This document shows, one piece after another, positions 1 to 8,779 of a stretch of 64,000 nt of DNA. A model generated the notes under the pieces. It did not search any database. It saw only the letters and a list, made by a program, of their open reading frames with translations, and was not told the DNA's origin. A program made the translations under genes and the position numbers. This DNA is from Endozoicomonas gorgoniicola (GTDB taxonomy: Bacteria > Pseudomonadota > Gammaproteobacteria > Pseudomonadales > Endozoicomonadaceae): assembly GCF_025562715.2 (NCBI RefSeq), contig NZ_JAPFCC010000001.1, positions 2,808,501 through 2,872,500 of the forward strand, read 5' to 3'. Positions within the stretch are counted from its first letter, which is position 1; every line of letters starts with the position of its first letter.

Positions 1-88
1 ATTTCTCAGCTTCCTCAGGGGAGAATCCCAAGTCAGAAAATACATTGCCACCTGTAGGGGTCGTATGACCAATAATCCGTTTACTCAT
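1..88 (-). CDS. HigA-like XRE-family antitoxin, N-terminal fragment (runs off the window)
   Basis: Only the first 29 codons lie in the window. The protein starts MSKRIIGHTTPTGGNVF and continues through a DLGFSPEEAE stretch. This is the usual opening of short helix-turn-helix antitoxins encoded after HigB/RelE-like toxins; the DNA-binding domain itself would lie outside the window. Its ATG overlaps the stop of the upstream toxin gene as ATGA, so the two are translationally coupled. Role by family: it binds and neutralises the toxin and represses the shared promoter. The call rests on the N-terminal motif and the toxin next door. Confidence 0.7.
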   Translation of the reverse strand, partial: MSKRIIGHTTPTGGNVFSDLGFSPEEAEK

Positions 89-438
89 CCACCTTTCCTC
101 TTTTTACTACGCTCAGCAACAACTTGTTTATAACGTCGGCTGGCGATCTGTTTATCCTGCTTGTTGGTCTGCTGGGTTTTTTTCTGAAAACTGTGCAGTA
201 CGTATACCGCTTCTTCAAATTTGGCGACATACATTACACGGAAAGCATCACCATCCTCAGAAATGATGATTTCCTTCACCCCTGCGCCAACCATTTTAAA
301 GTCTTTCCAGTGCTCCGGCTCCAGGTCATTCTGTATACGGCTTAACTGGTAACCCGCTTCTCGTTTAGCCGGATCAGGAAACTGGAGCAGGTCATCCAGA
401 GCACTTCCCATCCACTTTATCGGCTTTTCGTTACTCAA
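85..438 (-). CDS. HigB/RelE-like toxin (phage Gp49-like family)
   Basis: A 117-residue basic protein with the family layout: KPIKWMGSALDDL near the N terminus, then FPDPAKREAGYQL, a central GVKEI..EDGDAFRVMYVAKF beta section, VYVLHSFQKKTQ, and a lysine-rich tail. Family members cleave mRNA on ribosomes and are held inactive by the antitoxin encoded just downstream. The frame opens with TTG; the first ATG is at 411, inside the conserved N-terminal motif, so the TTG at 438 is preferred. An IS1182-type element sits 8 bp upstream of this start, which separates the gene from its likely native promoter. Expression may now depend on the IS or be lost. Confidence 0.75.
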   Translation of the reverse strand: MSNEKPIKWMGSALDDLLQFPDPAKREAGYQLSRIQNDLEPEHWKDFKMVGAGVKEIIISEDGDAFRVMYVAKFEEAVYVLHSFQKKTQQTNKQDKQIASRRYKQVVAERSKKRKGG

Positions 439-446
439 TAGTCTAG

Positions 447-461
447 GAGCCTGTCGGACTT
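447..461 (+). repeat. IS left terminal inverted repeat
   Basis: GAGCCTGTCGGACTT, an exact inverted match to 2052-2066. The matching arms extend to 19 bp if the CTAG flank is counted. Confidence 0.9.
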
Positions 462-520
462 AGAGCAAAAATCTGGCATAATTGCCAATAATCACTTTTC
501 AAGCAAGCAACCTCTGACAA

Positions 521-2005
521 ATGAAGAGATGGACTTTCAGACCCGTTGACCGCAGTATTCCAGACATGTTTCCCGCCAGTGTCGATGATTATTTGCCGGA
601 ACGTCATCTCGCCCGTTTTGTTGTAGAGGTCGTCGAGCAGCTCGATCTTGATCCGTTCATCAAGTCCTACAGCGGTAGAGGTTCCAAAGCCTGGCATCCA
701 TCGCTCATGCTCTCGCTGTTATTTTATGGCTATGCGACAGGTGTCTTTTCCAGCCGAAAGCTGGAGAAGGCTACTCACGACTCTATTGCTTTCCGCTATA
801 TCTGTGCCAATGAACACCCAGATCATGACAGTATTAATGCTTTCCGGAAGCGGTTTCGCAAGGAAATCAGCAACCTGTTTACCCAGATTCTAATGATCGC
901 TAAAGAAGCCCAGTGGTTAAAAATGGGAACCATCAGTCTGGATGGCACCAAAATGAAAGCGAATGCCAGCAAACACAAAGCCCTCAGCTACGAGTATGCC
1001 TGCAAGCTGGAAAAACAGCTCAAGTCTGAGGTGGATGAGCTCCTGAAAATGGCAGAGAAAGCCGATGCAGAAGAGCAGCCTGAAGAGCTTTCTATTCCAG
1101 AGGAGCTCAAGCGTAGGGAAGATCGCCTTGCTGTTATTGCCGAAGCAAAAGCAGAAATAGAGCGTCGCGCTGAGGAGCGATACCAATACGAGCTGGAAGA
1201 ATATGAGGAAAAAGTGGCTCGCAGGGAAGCGATCAGGGAGTCTGGAAAAAAGCCGAGGGGTAGAGAACCCAAAGCCCCAGAGGCAGACCCAAGAGACAAA
1301 GACCAGGTCAATCTGACAGATCGTGATTCCCGCATCATGCCAACATCAGGCGGCAGTTATGAACAAGCTTATAATGCGCAGGCTGCAGTTGATGTTGAAA
1401 GCGGACTGATCGTAGAAAAACACATTACTCAGGCAACAAACGACAAACAGCAGGTAGAGCCAGCCCTTGAAGAACTGGCAACTCGTGAAGACGAACTTGG
1501 CAAGCCCGAAGCGATCCTGGCAGACACAGGCTACTTCAGTGAGAGTAATGTGTCAGCTGTGGATAACTATGGCGCAACTGCGTATATCGCAGAGAAGCGT
1601 GATGCCCACAATAAACCTTTGATGGAGCGCTTTAAACCTGATGATCCTATGCCGGAAGGCGACGATGTAACAGCATTAGACCTGATGCGTTGGCGGCTGC
1701 AGACAAAAGAAGGTCGGGCTGTTTATGCCTTGCGGAAAAGTACGATTGAACCAACCTTTGGAATACAGAAAGAAGTGATGGGGTATCGCCAATTTCTGGT
1801 TCGAGGCTTTGCAGAGGTGTCTGCTGAATGGGATCTGCTCTGCACAGGCTTCAATCTGAAGAAAATGTTTGCCATGGCGATGGCGGACATTGAAAATTGG
1901 TTATTTATGATTCAACTTCTGGCTGCATACAGAGCTTTTTGGGCGATGTTTTACTATTTACGGGTAAGAGTGGCGGTTGTGAGAACAGCTTGCACAGTAG
2001 CTTAA
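521..2005 (+). CDS. IS1182-family transposase
   Basis: 494 residues, the normal size for the family. The N terminus (RPVDRSIPDMFPASVDDYLPERHLARFVVEVVEQLD) is the DUF772-type domain, with SLLFYGYATGVFSSRKLE and HDSINAFRKRF following. A charged coiled insertion spans about residues 155-265. The DDE catalytic core is visible as the aspartate in LDGTKMKANASK, the aspartate of ILADTGYFSE and the glutamate in STIEPTFGIQKEVMGYRQF. It cuts and joins the element ends. The frame is intact and lies between perfect inverted repeats, so the protein may be active. Confidence 0.93.
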   Translation: MKRWTFRPVDRSIPDMFPASVDDYLPERHLARFVVEVVEQLDLDPFIKSYSGRGSKAWHPSLMLSLLFYGYATGVFSSRKLEKATHDSIAFRYICANEHPDHDSINAFRKRFRKEISNLFTQILMIAKEAQWLKMGTISLDGTKMKANASKHKALSYEYACKLEKQLKSEVDELLKMAEKADAEEQPEELSIPEELKRREDRLAVIAEAKAEIERRAEERYQYELEEYEEKVARREAIRESGKKPRGREPKAPEADPRDKDQVNLTDRDSRIMPTSGGSYEQAYNAQAAVDVESGLIVEKHITQATNDKQQVEPALEELATREDELGKPEAILADTGYFSESNVSAVDNYGATAYIAEKRDAHNKPLMERFKPDDPMPEGDDVTALDLMRWRLQTKEGRAVYALRKSTIEPTFGIQKEVMGYRQFLVRGFAEVSAEWDLLCTGFNLKKMFAMAMADIENWLFMIQLLAAYRAFWAMFYYLRVRVAVVRTACTVA

Positions 2006-2051
2006 ACAGGCAGCAGGGTTATGATGCCGCCTTCTTTTCTGGACTTGTTAC

Positions 2052-2066
2052 AAGTCCGACAGGCTC
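2052..2066 (-). repeat. IS right terminal inverted repeat
   Basis: Exact reverse complement of 447-461. A further 15-bp copy of this end occurs alone at 34430-34444. Confidence 0.9.
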
Positions 2067-2076
2067 CTAGCACTGC

Positions 2077-2092
2077 GTATAAAATTTTGTAC
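2077..2092. promoter_or_regulatory. Candidate operator/promoter of the toxin-antitoxin operon, stranded by the IS
   Basis: GTATAAAATTTTGTAC is a near-perfect palindrome (14 of 16 positions). On the minus strand, rejoining the sequence across the IS would put it about 25 bp upstream of the toxin TTG, with a TATAC-like -10. Toxin-antitoxin promoters commonly carry such palindromes as antitoxin operators. The function is inferred from position and symmetry only. Confidence 0.4.
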
Positions 2093-2174
2093 ATTCTAGC
2101 TCAGAATAGTTCCCTGCGAATAAGAAAAGTCTTCTCAATATGAAATGAGGATTAGGCAAGGTTGGGGAAGTGGC

Positions 2175-2196
2175 TCCCCGCCTGCGCAGGGATAAT
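2175..2196. repeat. Half copy of the GC-rich palindromic repeat
   Basis: TCCCCGCCTGCGCAGGGAT resembles one arm of the roughly 61-bp repeat seen in full at 11937, 15143 and 44429, but the partner arm is missing. It lies downstream of the TonB receptor gene. Confidence 0.45.
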
Positions 2197-2267
2197 GGTG
2201 CAAAGTTTGTTTCACACTTGTACAGCTTTTTGCGACTGCTGCACAAGCGTGAATGGTGGCAGGGTGA

Positions 2268-4484
2268 TCAGATATCCCACTTGACGCTGACGGAGAAGTT
2301 CCGACCCGGCTGGGTGTAACGATCCAGTCCTTTGTCGTCGGTGTTACGGCCACGGACATTCTGCCACTGGTGATACTTTTTATCAGTGATGTTGAACAGA
2401 CCGGCTCTCAGGGTCAGGTTATCCATTGGATGGTAGTAAGCGGTCAGATCAACGATGCCGTAACCGGCAGGGTTGAACTGCTTTTTAGAGCCCTGCTTGA
2501 CATCAGAATGATCAATGTCAGAAGCCGACTTGCCTTTCACCAAAGTCCAAGCCAGTTCACCACCCCAGTTACCGGAAACGTCATCATAGCCCAAGCCAAG
2601 GACAGCGGTCAGAGGGGCTACAGAGTTCAATGCCTTGTCATTTTCCTTATTTTTACCCCGAGCGTAGGCAATAGAGGTTCTCAGGCTGGTACCTGCTGGA
2701 GCATTGAAGGCTTCATCGAGCCAGAGCTCACCACGGAACTCGACACCTTTGATCTCAGCTTTACTAATGTTCTGGTGTTGATTAGTAGTAGATAAAAATT
2801 TTTCTTCTACGGTTCTCAAATCAATGAAGTTTTTGTAGCGGTTGAAGAAACCGGTAAGCTCAAAACTGCCAACCCTATGATCTCCACGAAAACCCAATTC
2901 AATGCTATTGCTTTCCTCTGGCTTTAGATTCGGGTTAGCCAAAATCTTATTTGACCACCCTTTGGGGGTGGTGTAGTACATTTCGTAGATGCCAGGCGCT
3001 TTGAATCCTTGGCTCAACTGCCCAAATACTGACAGATTGTCGTTCAGATCATAGATAGCACCCAGCCTTCCTGTCAGCTTATCACCCTTACTACGCTTGG
3101 CTTCTTTGCCATCGTCAGTCTTACCTTTGGGTTTGTAGTCAAAACTGTCATAACGTAATCCCGGACTCAGTTTGAACCTTTTAGTGATTTGCATATCATT
3201 CTGGGCAAACAGACCATAAGACAGGTTATCTACTTCAGGAGCATAGAATTCGGCTGCATCTGGATCGATCTTATTCTCATCCACTAAAAATGTTTTCCGA
3301 GTACTGGTTAACTTAACTTTCCTAATATCCGCACCGTAAACAAGATTATGGCTAATATCCCCAGTTGCAAAAGTCTTCTCAAACTGTGTACTCAGTTTCA
3401 GAGATTTTTCCCTGTATCGATAGTCCAGTTTGCGATGTGGTTTCGGAATGATAATATTCGTATAAGCTGGAATATCAGTAATTTGTTTTGTTTGGGAGTC
3501 CTGCCAGTCTAATTGCCATCTCATTCGATCAAAAGCCACTACTGATGCTTCCCACTCATGAAAAACACCAATCCGCTTGCGTTCCTTCTTATCATTGCCC
3601 GTCGTATTAACCGGTATCGTTCCCCCAAGCCCAGATTTCAGGGCAATGTCGCTTTTACTTTTTTGATACTCAGCATCCAGACCAATACGATGATTGTCGT
3701 TTAGCTGATAGCGGAGCTTACCGAGCAGGTTCCCACCAACAAAATCCATCGGGTCAGCCTTACCCCGGCTTTCACCATTCACATCCAGACCGCTGTGAGT
3801 TTTGGTCTCATTGTATTTCCGGTGGGTATAAATCAGCAGGCTTTCCAGATCACCGGTACGGTTAGCAAGAGTAAAAGTCGTCGCTAGTCCCTTATCGGCA
3901 CTGGTGTAAGCCCCTTTGACAGACGCTGCGGTATCATCACCTTCTAGCTTCAGGTAATCTTCAGGGTCTTTGGTCTGGAAAGCCACAATGCCACCAATAG
4001 CATCACCGCCATAGAGACTAGACGATGGCCCTTTAACAATTTCCACCGCTTTCAGGGAGTCTACGTCAACAAAGTTTCTCTGAGAGCGAAGGGCGTTGGC
4101 CCCCGTGGCTTTAAACTGCTGAGGCTGATCAACCCCATCCACCATGATCTTAACCCGGTTGCCGTCCATGCCCCGGATATTGAAGCCTTCGGAACCACTC
4201 CGACCATCAGAGCCAACCGTCACCCCCGGCTCATAACGCACCAGATGCTTGATATCGGTAGCCATGTTCTTTTCAATTTGCTCTTCATCCACCACAACGA
4301 CGGAGCCAGCAATATCTTTTAACTGCTTTTCTGTCCGCGTAGCCGATACCGTCACCTGATTCAGCAGAGTTGGCTGATAGTGTTTACCGGAGTGATCGTC
4401 AGAAGAGGTTTCTGCCTGTGCGTGGGCAACAGAAACCGAGGCCGCCATAATAGCCAGCGCCAGGGAATGCTTGGAAAATTTCAT
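2268..4484 (-). CDS. TonB-dependent haem/haemoglobin-type outer membrane receptor
   Basis: 738 residues. A signal peptide (MKFSKHSLALAIMAASVSVAHA) is followed by a plug domain with QVTVSATRTEKQLKDIAGSV, GFNIRGMDGNRVKIMVDGVDQ and GPSSSLYGGDAIGGIVAF, then a 22-strand-type barrel ending in NFSVSVKWDI. FKAP and NPNLKPE occur around residues 493-517, the signature spacing of haem receptors, although no histidine lies between them, unlike HemR-type receptors. By family it uses TonB energy to import iron-bearing ligands, most likely haem or haemoprotein iron. A Fur-box match about 240 bp upstream predicts induction under iron starvation. It appears monocistronic. The exact ligand is uncertain. Confidence 0.85.
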   Translation of the reverse strand: MKFSKHSLALAIMAASVSVAHAQAETSSDDHSGKHYQPTLLNQVTVSATRTEKQLKDIAGSVVVVDEEQIEKNMATDIKHLVRYEPGVTVGSDGRSGSEGFNIRGMDGNRVKIMVDGVDQPQQFKATGANALRSQRNFVDVDSLKAVEIVKGPSSSLYGGDAIGGIVAFQTKDPEDYLKLEGDDTAASVKGAYTSADKGLATTFTLANRTGDLESLLIYTHRKYNETKTHSGLDVNGESRGKADPMDFVGGNLLGKLRYQLNDNHRIGLDAEYQKSKSDIALKSGLGGTIPVNTTGNDKKERKRIGVFHEWEASVVAFDRMRWQLDWQDSQTKQITDIPAYTNIIIPKPHRKLDYRYREKSLKLSTQFEKTFATGDISHNLVYGADIRKVKLTSTRKTFLVDENKIDPDAAEFYAPEVDNLSYGLFAQNDMQITKRFKLSPGLRYDSFDYKPKGKTDDGKEAKRSKGDKLTGRLGAIYDLNDNLSVFGQLSQGFKAPGIYEMYYTTPKGWSNKILANPNLKPEESNSIELGFRGDHRVGSFELTGFFNRYKNFIDLRTVEEKFLSTTNQHQNISKAEIKGVEFRGELWLDEAFNAPAGTSLRTSIAYARGKNKENDKALNSVAPLTAVLGLGYDDVSGNWGGELAWTLVKGKSASDIDHSDVKQGSKKQFNPAGYGIVDLTAYYHPMDNLTLRAGLFNITDKKYHQWQNVRGRNTDDKGLDRYTQPGRNFSVSVKWDI

Positions 4485-4724
4485 GTGTGCGTTATCAGTA
4501 TTGGCGTCCGTGCGGGAGCCGGTTGTCGACTTCTGTGGTACTGACTAACCTCCGTCAGCCCACAATGACAACAGGTACCTGATCAGGCGAATCCTTTTTT
4601 ACGATTCACTGTTCAGACACCTGAACGTGGCTAAAATAGCCAACAAATAGCAATGTAACAGGAGATAGCTTTGAACATCCCTGCTCCACAGCGCGGAATA
4701 TACTAGCCAATCAGTCAGACTAAT

Positions 4725-4743
4725 GCAAATCATTATCATTATG
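4725..4743. promoter_or_regulatory. Fur box upstream of the TonB-dependent receptor
   Basis: GCAAATCATTATCATTATG matches the reverse complement of the 19-bp Fur consensus (GATAATGATAATCATTATC) at 15 positions. It lies in the intergenic region between the receptor start (4484) and the end of the upstream gene, so it most likely controls the receptor. It is about 240 bp from the start codon, which implies a long leader. Confidence 0.7.
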
Positions 4744-4767
4744 CTTGCAATTAGCTACCGCCTGATA

Positions 4768-7700
4768 TCACTCCACTCTTACCTTGTACTGAATCTTCCC
4801 TGTTCGACCCGGTAAGAGGCTGCCAGAAAAACGCCAGATCAGTTTACCGGTGTACCCAACACTGTTTTCAGACTTTCCGGGCAACACTTCTTCGCAACTG
4901 GTGAGACCATCCGGTAATACCTGTGGACAATGAATACGCTCGGCCAGCGTCGTAAAAGCCGGTGTGCTGTCAATGATATCGAGCTGTTTCAGTGGCATTG
5001 CACCCGCATTGGTAAATTCAACAGTGTATTGCAGAGTATCTCCGGAACCGGCCTTGTTCGATGTGGTTTTACCCTCTTTAAGACTTATATTCTCGACCCA
5101 TTTTTTTAATGCCAGCTGATCACTTTTCTGATCGGAAACCGTCAGGTGATTCTGCACTCTGGCGATCAATGGTGGCTCATCCGACACCTGACCACTTTTC
5201 CGGAATTCAGCGGTAATATTCATTAATGCCTGTAAACCGTAGGGCGCATTAGGCGGTACAAAACTATTGGCCTGAATACAAACAGGCAGCCCTTTTTTCA
5301 GGTCAAGAGGGGCTGATATCGAAGAACCGCCGTCAGACTCCCCATTACAGTTCACTTGCTTTAACCCAATGGGCCAGTCAACGCTTTGCTGGCCAGACTC
5401 ACTGATCCATTCAGGCTTCAGCACCACGTTGCCGTCAAAGGAACTGACCAGCCGGTGCTGAAAACTGACAGCGGTGCCGGGAATAACAACACGACGATGG
5501 TTTAGTGTGAATTCAAATTCAGGAGTACCTTCAATATAACCAAAGCCAACTCTGGATAACTGACCCGCCTGAACCTTAACCGGAGCCGGGTTTTTACTTC
5601 CGGGAGCCAGCTGGTAACCAGCCAGCATCGGCTGTCCGGGAATTACATTAAGCTGGTATTCCCCCGCCGGAACACCATCAAGGTTAAACGTTCCATCCTT
5701 GTCGGTTTCGAGCACCTCTACCACAGATAACGTTGACGATTTTTTGTCGAAATAAGACAGCTCCACTTTAATCCCGGCAATTCCCGGCTCCCCCGGTTCC
5801 CGCTTACCATTGCTGTTCAGATCATGCCATAACGAAGTACGAATCTTTCCCGCCCTGACAACGGTTGTTACAGTGCCAAATTCAGAGGTATTCCTCTGGC
5901 TGTCAATCAGGATAGCGGTTATCTGATCACCGTCTTTTACCTTTGCTTCAGGCAATGGAAGTTCTATATGAAACCGTTTTTTCTCCAGCATTTTCCCATC
6001 GTTGCGACGATAGCGAGCTCCGTAACTGGACTGGTTTTTAGCATCATTTCCGGTGCGCATGTCGTTTTCTGAACGTATAAACAGTGGCCGATATTCACCC
6101 CCTGTCTTCTTATAAAACTCAACGCTTGCTGGGGAAATCGCCTCATTCATCAGGCTCCCCTCAAGTACCAGCTTGTCATCAGAAATGTAAGCATGATGAA
6201 TCACCGGCGAATCAATACCCCGGTTGGGCCAGCCGTCTTCGTATTGGCCAGTGTTTTCAGTAGGGCCGTCGCCAGCTGCGGTTTTCACCGAAAGGTCAAT
6301 GGGCATATCCACGCCATTGACGCGATTGCTCCTGAACAGGTTACCAGTAATCCAGTTGCCCCTTGCTGTGCGACTCAATACATTATCCATGTTCGAAATC
6401 ACCACGCCCGGTCCGCTATTGTTCTCAATCAGGTTGCCGGATACCTTGACCCTGTCGCCACCATCAGACCGTGCCTGCAGGCGCAAACCAGCACCTTCAC
6501 CATGGGTAGACTTCTGAGCCCGCCCACTGCCAGACAGCGTATTGTCAGTAATATACAACCGCTCAGGTTTAATAAAGCGCCAGCCTTCAAGGGCAACGCC
6601 GCTAGCACCATTAATATGGTTTTTAGTGATAATGACATTCCTGCCCGTTTCAGAGGGAGACGTACTTTGCAGTGAAATGCCATCACTGGTAATACCGATG
6701 GTGCCATTATCCAGAATCAGGTTGTACTCAATATGTCCGGAGCCTCTGAAATTCATGCCAGTAAGGAGGGTTCCAATAATCAGGTTATGGCTGATGTTCA
6801 CGTCGCTGCGATCACCGGTTTCAACACCTGCATAGAGTGTTTGTTTTTTTTCGAACTGCCCGCTGTAATTTACGCCAATAAAATTGTTGTTGATCTGAAT
6901 ACCTGAGATACCTTCCTTTACCTTAACGCCGATGATCTGGTTTGCTGACACAGGACTGGTTATGGCGGTATTTCGCAATGTCTGACCATTCGCTTCCAAT
7001 AGAATGGTATACCTCCCTCTGGATCCCGTAATTTCAAGATCCGGACTACGGAAATCACTCAGCGGATAATGGTTTATTCCGGCACTGTATCCGGTTCTTA
7101 CGTTTTTTGGCGTTAATGCTTCCTCCTGGTCCGGTTGTGCAAAACTCCAGGCTTTGCCATCAATAACCGTATTGGGGGTAAGTAATGGCGTTAACGGCCT
7201 TGCAAGCGTTATTTTCCAGCCCCGTTCATTATTTTGAGGAACCACTGGCACAAACAGCATGTTTCGGGCTTTTCTAAAGTTTGCATTGGTGATGAACTGC
7301 CTCAGGCTACCCTGACCAGTGTCTTTTGCATGAGTCACTAACTCGTAGCTGAATCCAAAATCAAGATGATTGCCTTCAGCGTTTCCAGCCGGTATATGGA
7401 TAATATGCTGAGCTTTATCCCGATTAGGCCTGGTTCCTATCTGGTCAGTTTCTCCCGCGTTTCTTCCACCATAACAATAACCAGCCTGCTTCAATGTTCG
7501 GGTGCCACCACGACCATCTGCGCAAACAGCCCCAACGCCTGCCCAGGTTTGTTCCGGCAATATATCAGCACGGGACCCAAGCCTGGCAGCGTCTACCGCC
7601 ACCGTGTAAGCACCTGCGTCATTAACAAAAAAGGTATATTCGCCAGCTTTTGTGGTGTTTGTCGTTTGAACCACCTGACCCTTGTCGTTAAACAGGTGTA

Positions 7701-8751
7701 CCCTGGCGTTGGCAAAGGGTGTTATTTTGTTTCTGTCGACGGCTCCGGTTCTGTGTTCATACACTGCACCGCTGAACTTGCGCTGGCTTCTGAAGGCTTC
7801 GATAAAGACGCTGCTGTCATACTTTCGGTCTGAACCGTTAGCGATAGCAATTTTAAATTTGTAGGTTTTACCGGCTTTAACAGGTAGACGACTGCGGACT
7901 TTTTTTGTCCAGCCAAACAGCTTCATCCTGTCAGTTTTTCTTGGCGTTACACTTTTTCCAACTTTTTGAACATTGCTGTGATAGTAATGGGTATTGAAAA
8001 AATCATGTTTAATCTTTTTGCACCTCTCGATATTGCTCCTGTATTTACAAAACGTCCCCCAATCCCCATGGTTAACGAAGTTGGTTGACACCATTTCACC
8101 GTTGGGGAGTGTCGCAATATTAACCGCACCATCGGTAAACTCCCCGTTGATACCCTCACCGCTTATAAAAAAACCATAGGCATCGACATATTGTGACCCC
8201 ACAAACTCTTCATACTCATCGGAGCCAAACTGAAAATCGACGGTAATATTGTCCCGCTGTGGTTTCAGATCAAAGGTCACCACCAGCAGGTCATACTGCC
8301 CGATGTCAGACCCCATTATTTTTCTCAGGTCTGCATCTTGGTACTTAGACGAAAAAGTGTCAGTGTCGGGTTCACCGCCAAGCTCTTCATCAATCTGACC
8401 TTCATTAAACTGGTTTTTGGCAGTGCCCTCCAGCTTTTTGACGCTGTCGGTTGACAACACCAGTCCTTTTTCAATATCAAAGTCAGGAACACTGCCACCA
8501 TTAGAGAACAGCCCTACCCGGCTTTTACTGTATCTGACCAGCTTAACATTGCTGATTTCTACCCCCGGCCCTAAAAGACTCTGCCTGATGGTGGCTGCAA
8601 TCTTTTCTTTACTGCTCCCGGCAGAATCAATCCTGATATTCGCCCACCCCTGAAGAGCAAACACCATCAGCAGCGTTAACACCATCAGCTGCCACAGGAA
8701 GCGCCACAGAGAACGACGCAATAATTGACTGGAACAAAAACTGACTGCCAT
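4768..8751 (-). CDS. Large secreted protein: choice-of-anchor L, beta-helix, SdrD-like and DUF11 domains
   Basis: About 1327 residues, last gene of the DUF11 operon. The ATG at 8751 is chosen because it opens a good signal peptide (arginine-rich start, then LMVLTLLMVFALQGWA); the longer frame begins with GTG and overlaps the upstream gene. Domains in order: a choice-of-anchor L-like region (about 40-330, with VDFQFGSDEYEEFVGSQ), a Cna-B-like domain (about 330-410), a right-handed beta-helix rich in N-x-I rungs (about 480-830), an SdrD/Cna-B-like domain with DLNSNGKREPGEPGI (about 985-1060) and a C-terminal DUF11-like domain ending YKVRVE. Likely exported and surface-exposed, possibly glycan-binding. 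No enzyme motif is seen. Function unknown. Confidence 0.75.
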   Translation of the reverse strand: MAVSFCSSQLLRRSLWRFLWQLMVLTLLMVFALQGWANIRIDSAGSSKEKIAATIRQSLLGPGVEISNVKLVRYSKSRVGLFSNGGSVPDFDIEKGLVLSTDSVKKLEGTAKNQFNEGQIDEELGGEPDTDTFSSKYQDADLRKIMGSDIGQYDLLVVTFDLKPQRDNITVDFQFGSDEYEEFVGSQYVDAYGFFISGEGINGEFTDGAVNIATLPNGEMVSTNFVNHGDWGTFCKYRSNIERCKKIKHDFFNTHYYHSNVQKVGKSVTPRKTDRMKLFGWTKKVRSRLPVKAGKTYKFKIAIANGSDRKYDSSVFIEAFRSQRKFSGAVYEHRTGAVDRNKITPFANARVHLFNDKGQVVQTTNTTKAGEYTFFVNDAGAYTVAVDAARLGSRADILPEQTWAGVGAVCADGRGGTRTLKQAGYCYGGRNAGETDQIGTRPNRDKAQHIIHIPAGNAEGNHLDFGFSYELVTHAKDTGQGSLRQFITNANFRKARNMLFVPVVPQNNERGWKITLARPLTPLLTPNTVIDGKAWSFAQPDQEEALTPKNVRTGYSAGINHYPLSDFRSPDLEITGSRGRYTILLEANGQTLRNTAITSPVSANQIIGVKVKEGISGIQINNNFIGVNYSGQFEKKQTLYAGVETGDRSDVNISHNLIIGTLLTGMNFRGSGHIEYNLILDNGTIGITSDGISLQSTSPSETGRNVIITKNHINGASGVALEGWRFIKPERLYITDNTLSGSGRAQKSTHGEGAGLRLQARSDGGDRVKVSGNLIENNSGPGVVISNMDNVLSRTARGNWITGNLFRSNRVNGVDMPIDLSVKTAAGDGPTENTGQYEDGWPNRGIDSPVIHHAYISDDKLVLEGSLMNEAISPASVEFYKKTGGEYRPLFIRSENDMRTGNDAKNQSSYGARYRRNDGKMLEKKRFHIELPLPEAKVKDGDQITAILIDSQRNTSEFGTVTTVVRAGKIRTSLWHDLNSNGKREPGEPGIAGIKVELSYFDKKSSTLSVVEVLETDKDGTFNLDGVPAGEYQLNVIPGQPMLAGYQLAPGSKNPAPVKVQAGQLSRVGFGYIEGTPEFEFTLNHRRVVIPGTAVSFQHRLVSSFDGNVVLKPEWISESGQQSVDWPIGLKQVNCNGESDGGSSISAPLDLKKGLPVCIQANSFVPPNAPYGLQALMNITAEFRKSGQVSDEPPLIARVQNHLTVSDQKSDQLALKKWVENISLKEGKTTSNKAGSGDTLQYTVEFTNAGAMPLKQLDIIDSTPAFTTLAERIHCPQVLPDGLTSCEEVLPGKSENSVGYTGKLIWRFSGSLLPGRTGKIQYKVRVE

Positions 8752-8779
8752 GAAATTTACTTTCTGTACACCAATGAAC

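Larger units (their letters stand above)
443..2070. mobile_element. Complete IS1182-family insertion sequence with CTAG flanks
   Basis: One transposase ORF is bracketed by perfect inverted repeats. The left end reads GAGCCTGTCGGACTT from 447, and the right end is its exact reverse complement ending at 2066. Both are preceded or followed by CTAG (443-446 and 2067-2070), consistent with a 4-bp target duplication of a palindromic site; because CTAG is itself a palindrome, it could also be read as part of a 19-bp repeat. The element is about 1.62 kb between these limits. Intact ends and an uninterrupted transposase suggest a recent or still functional copy. It sits between a toxin-antitoxin operon and its apparent promoter. 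Confidence 0.9.
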
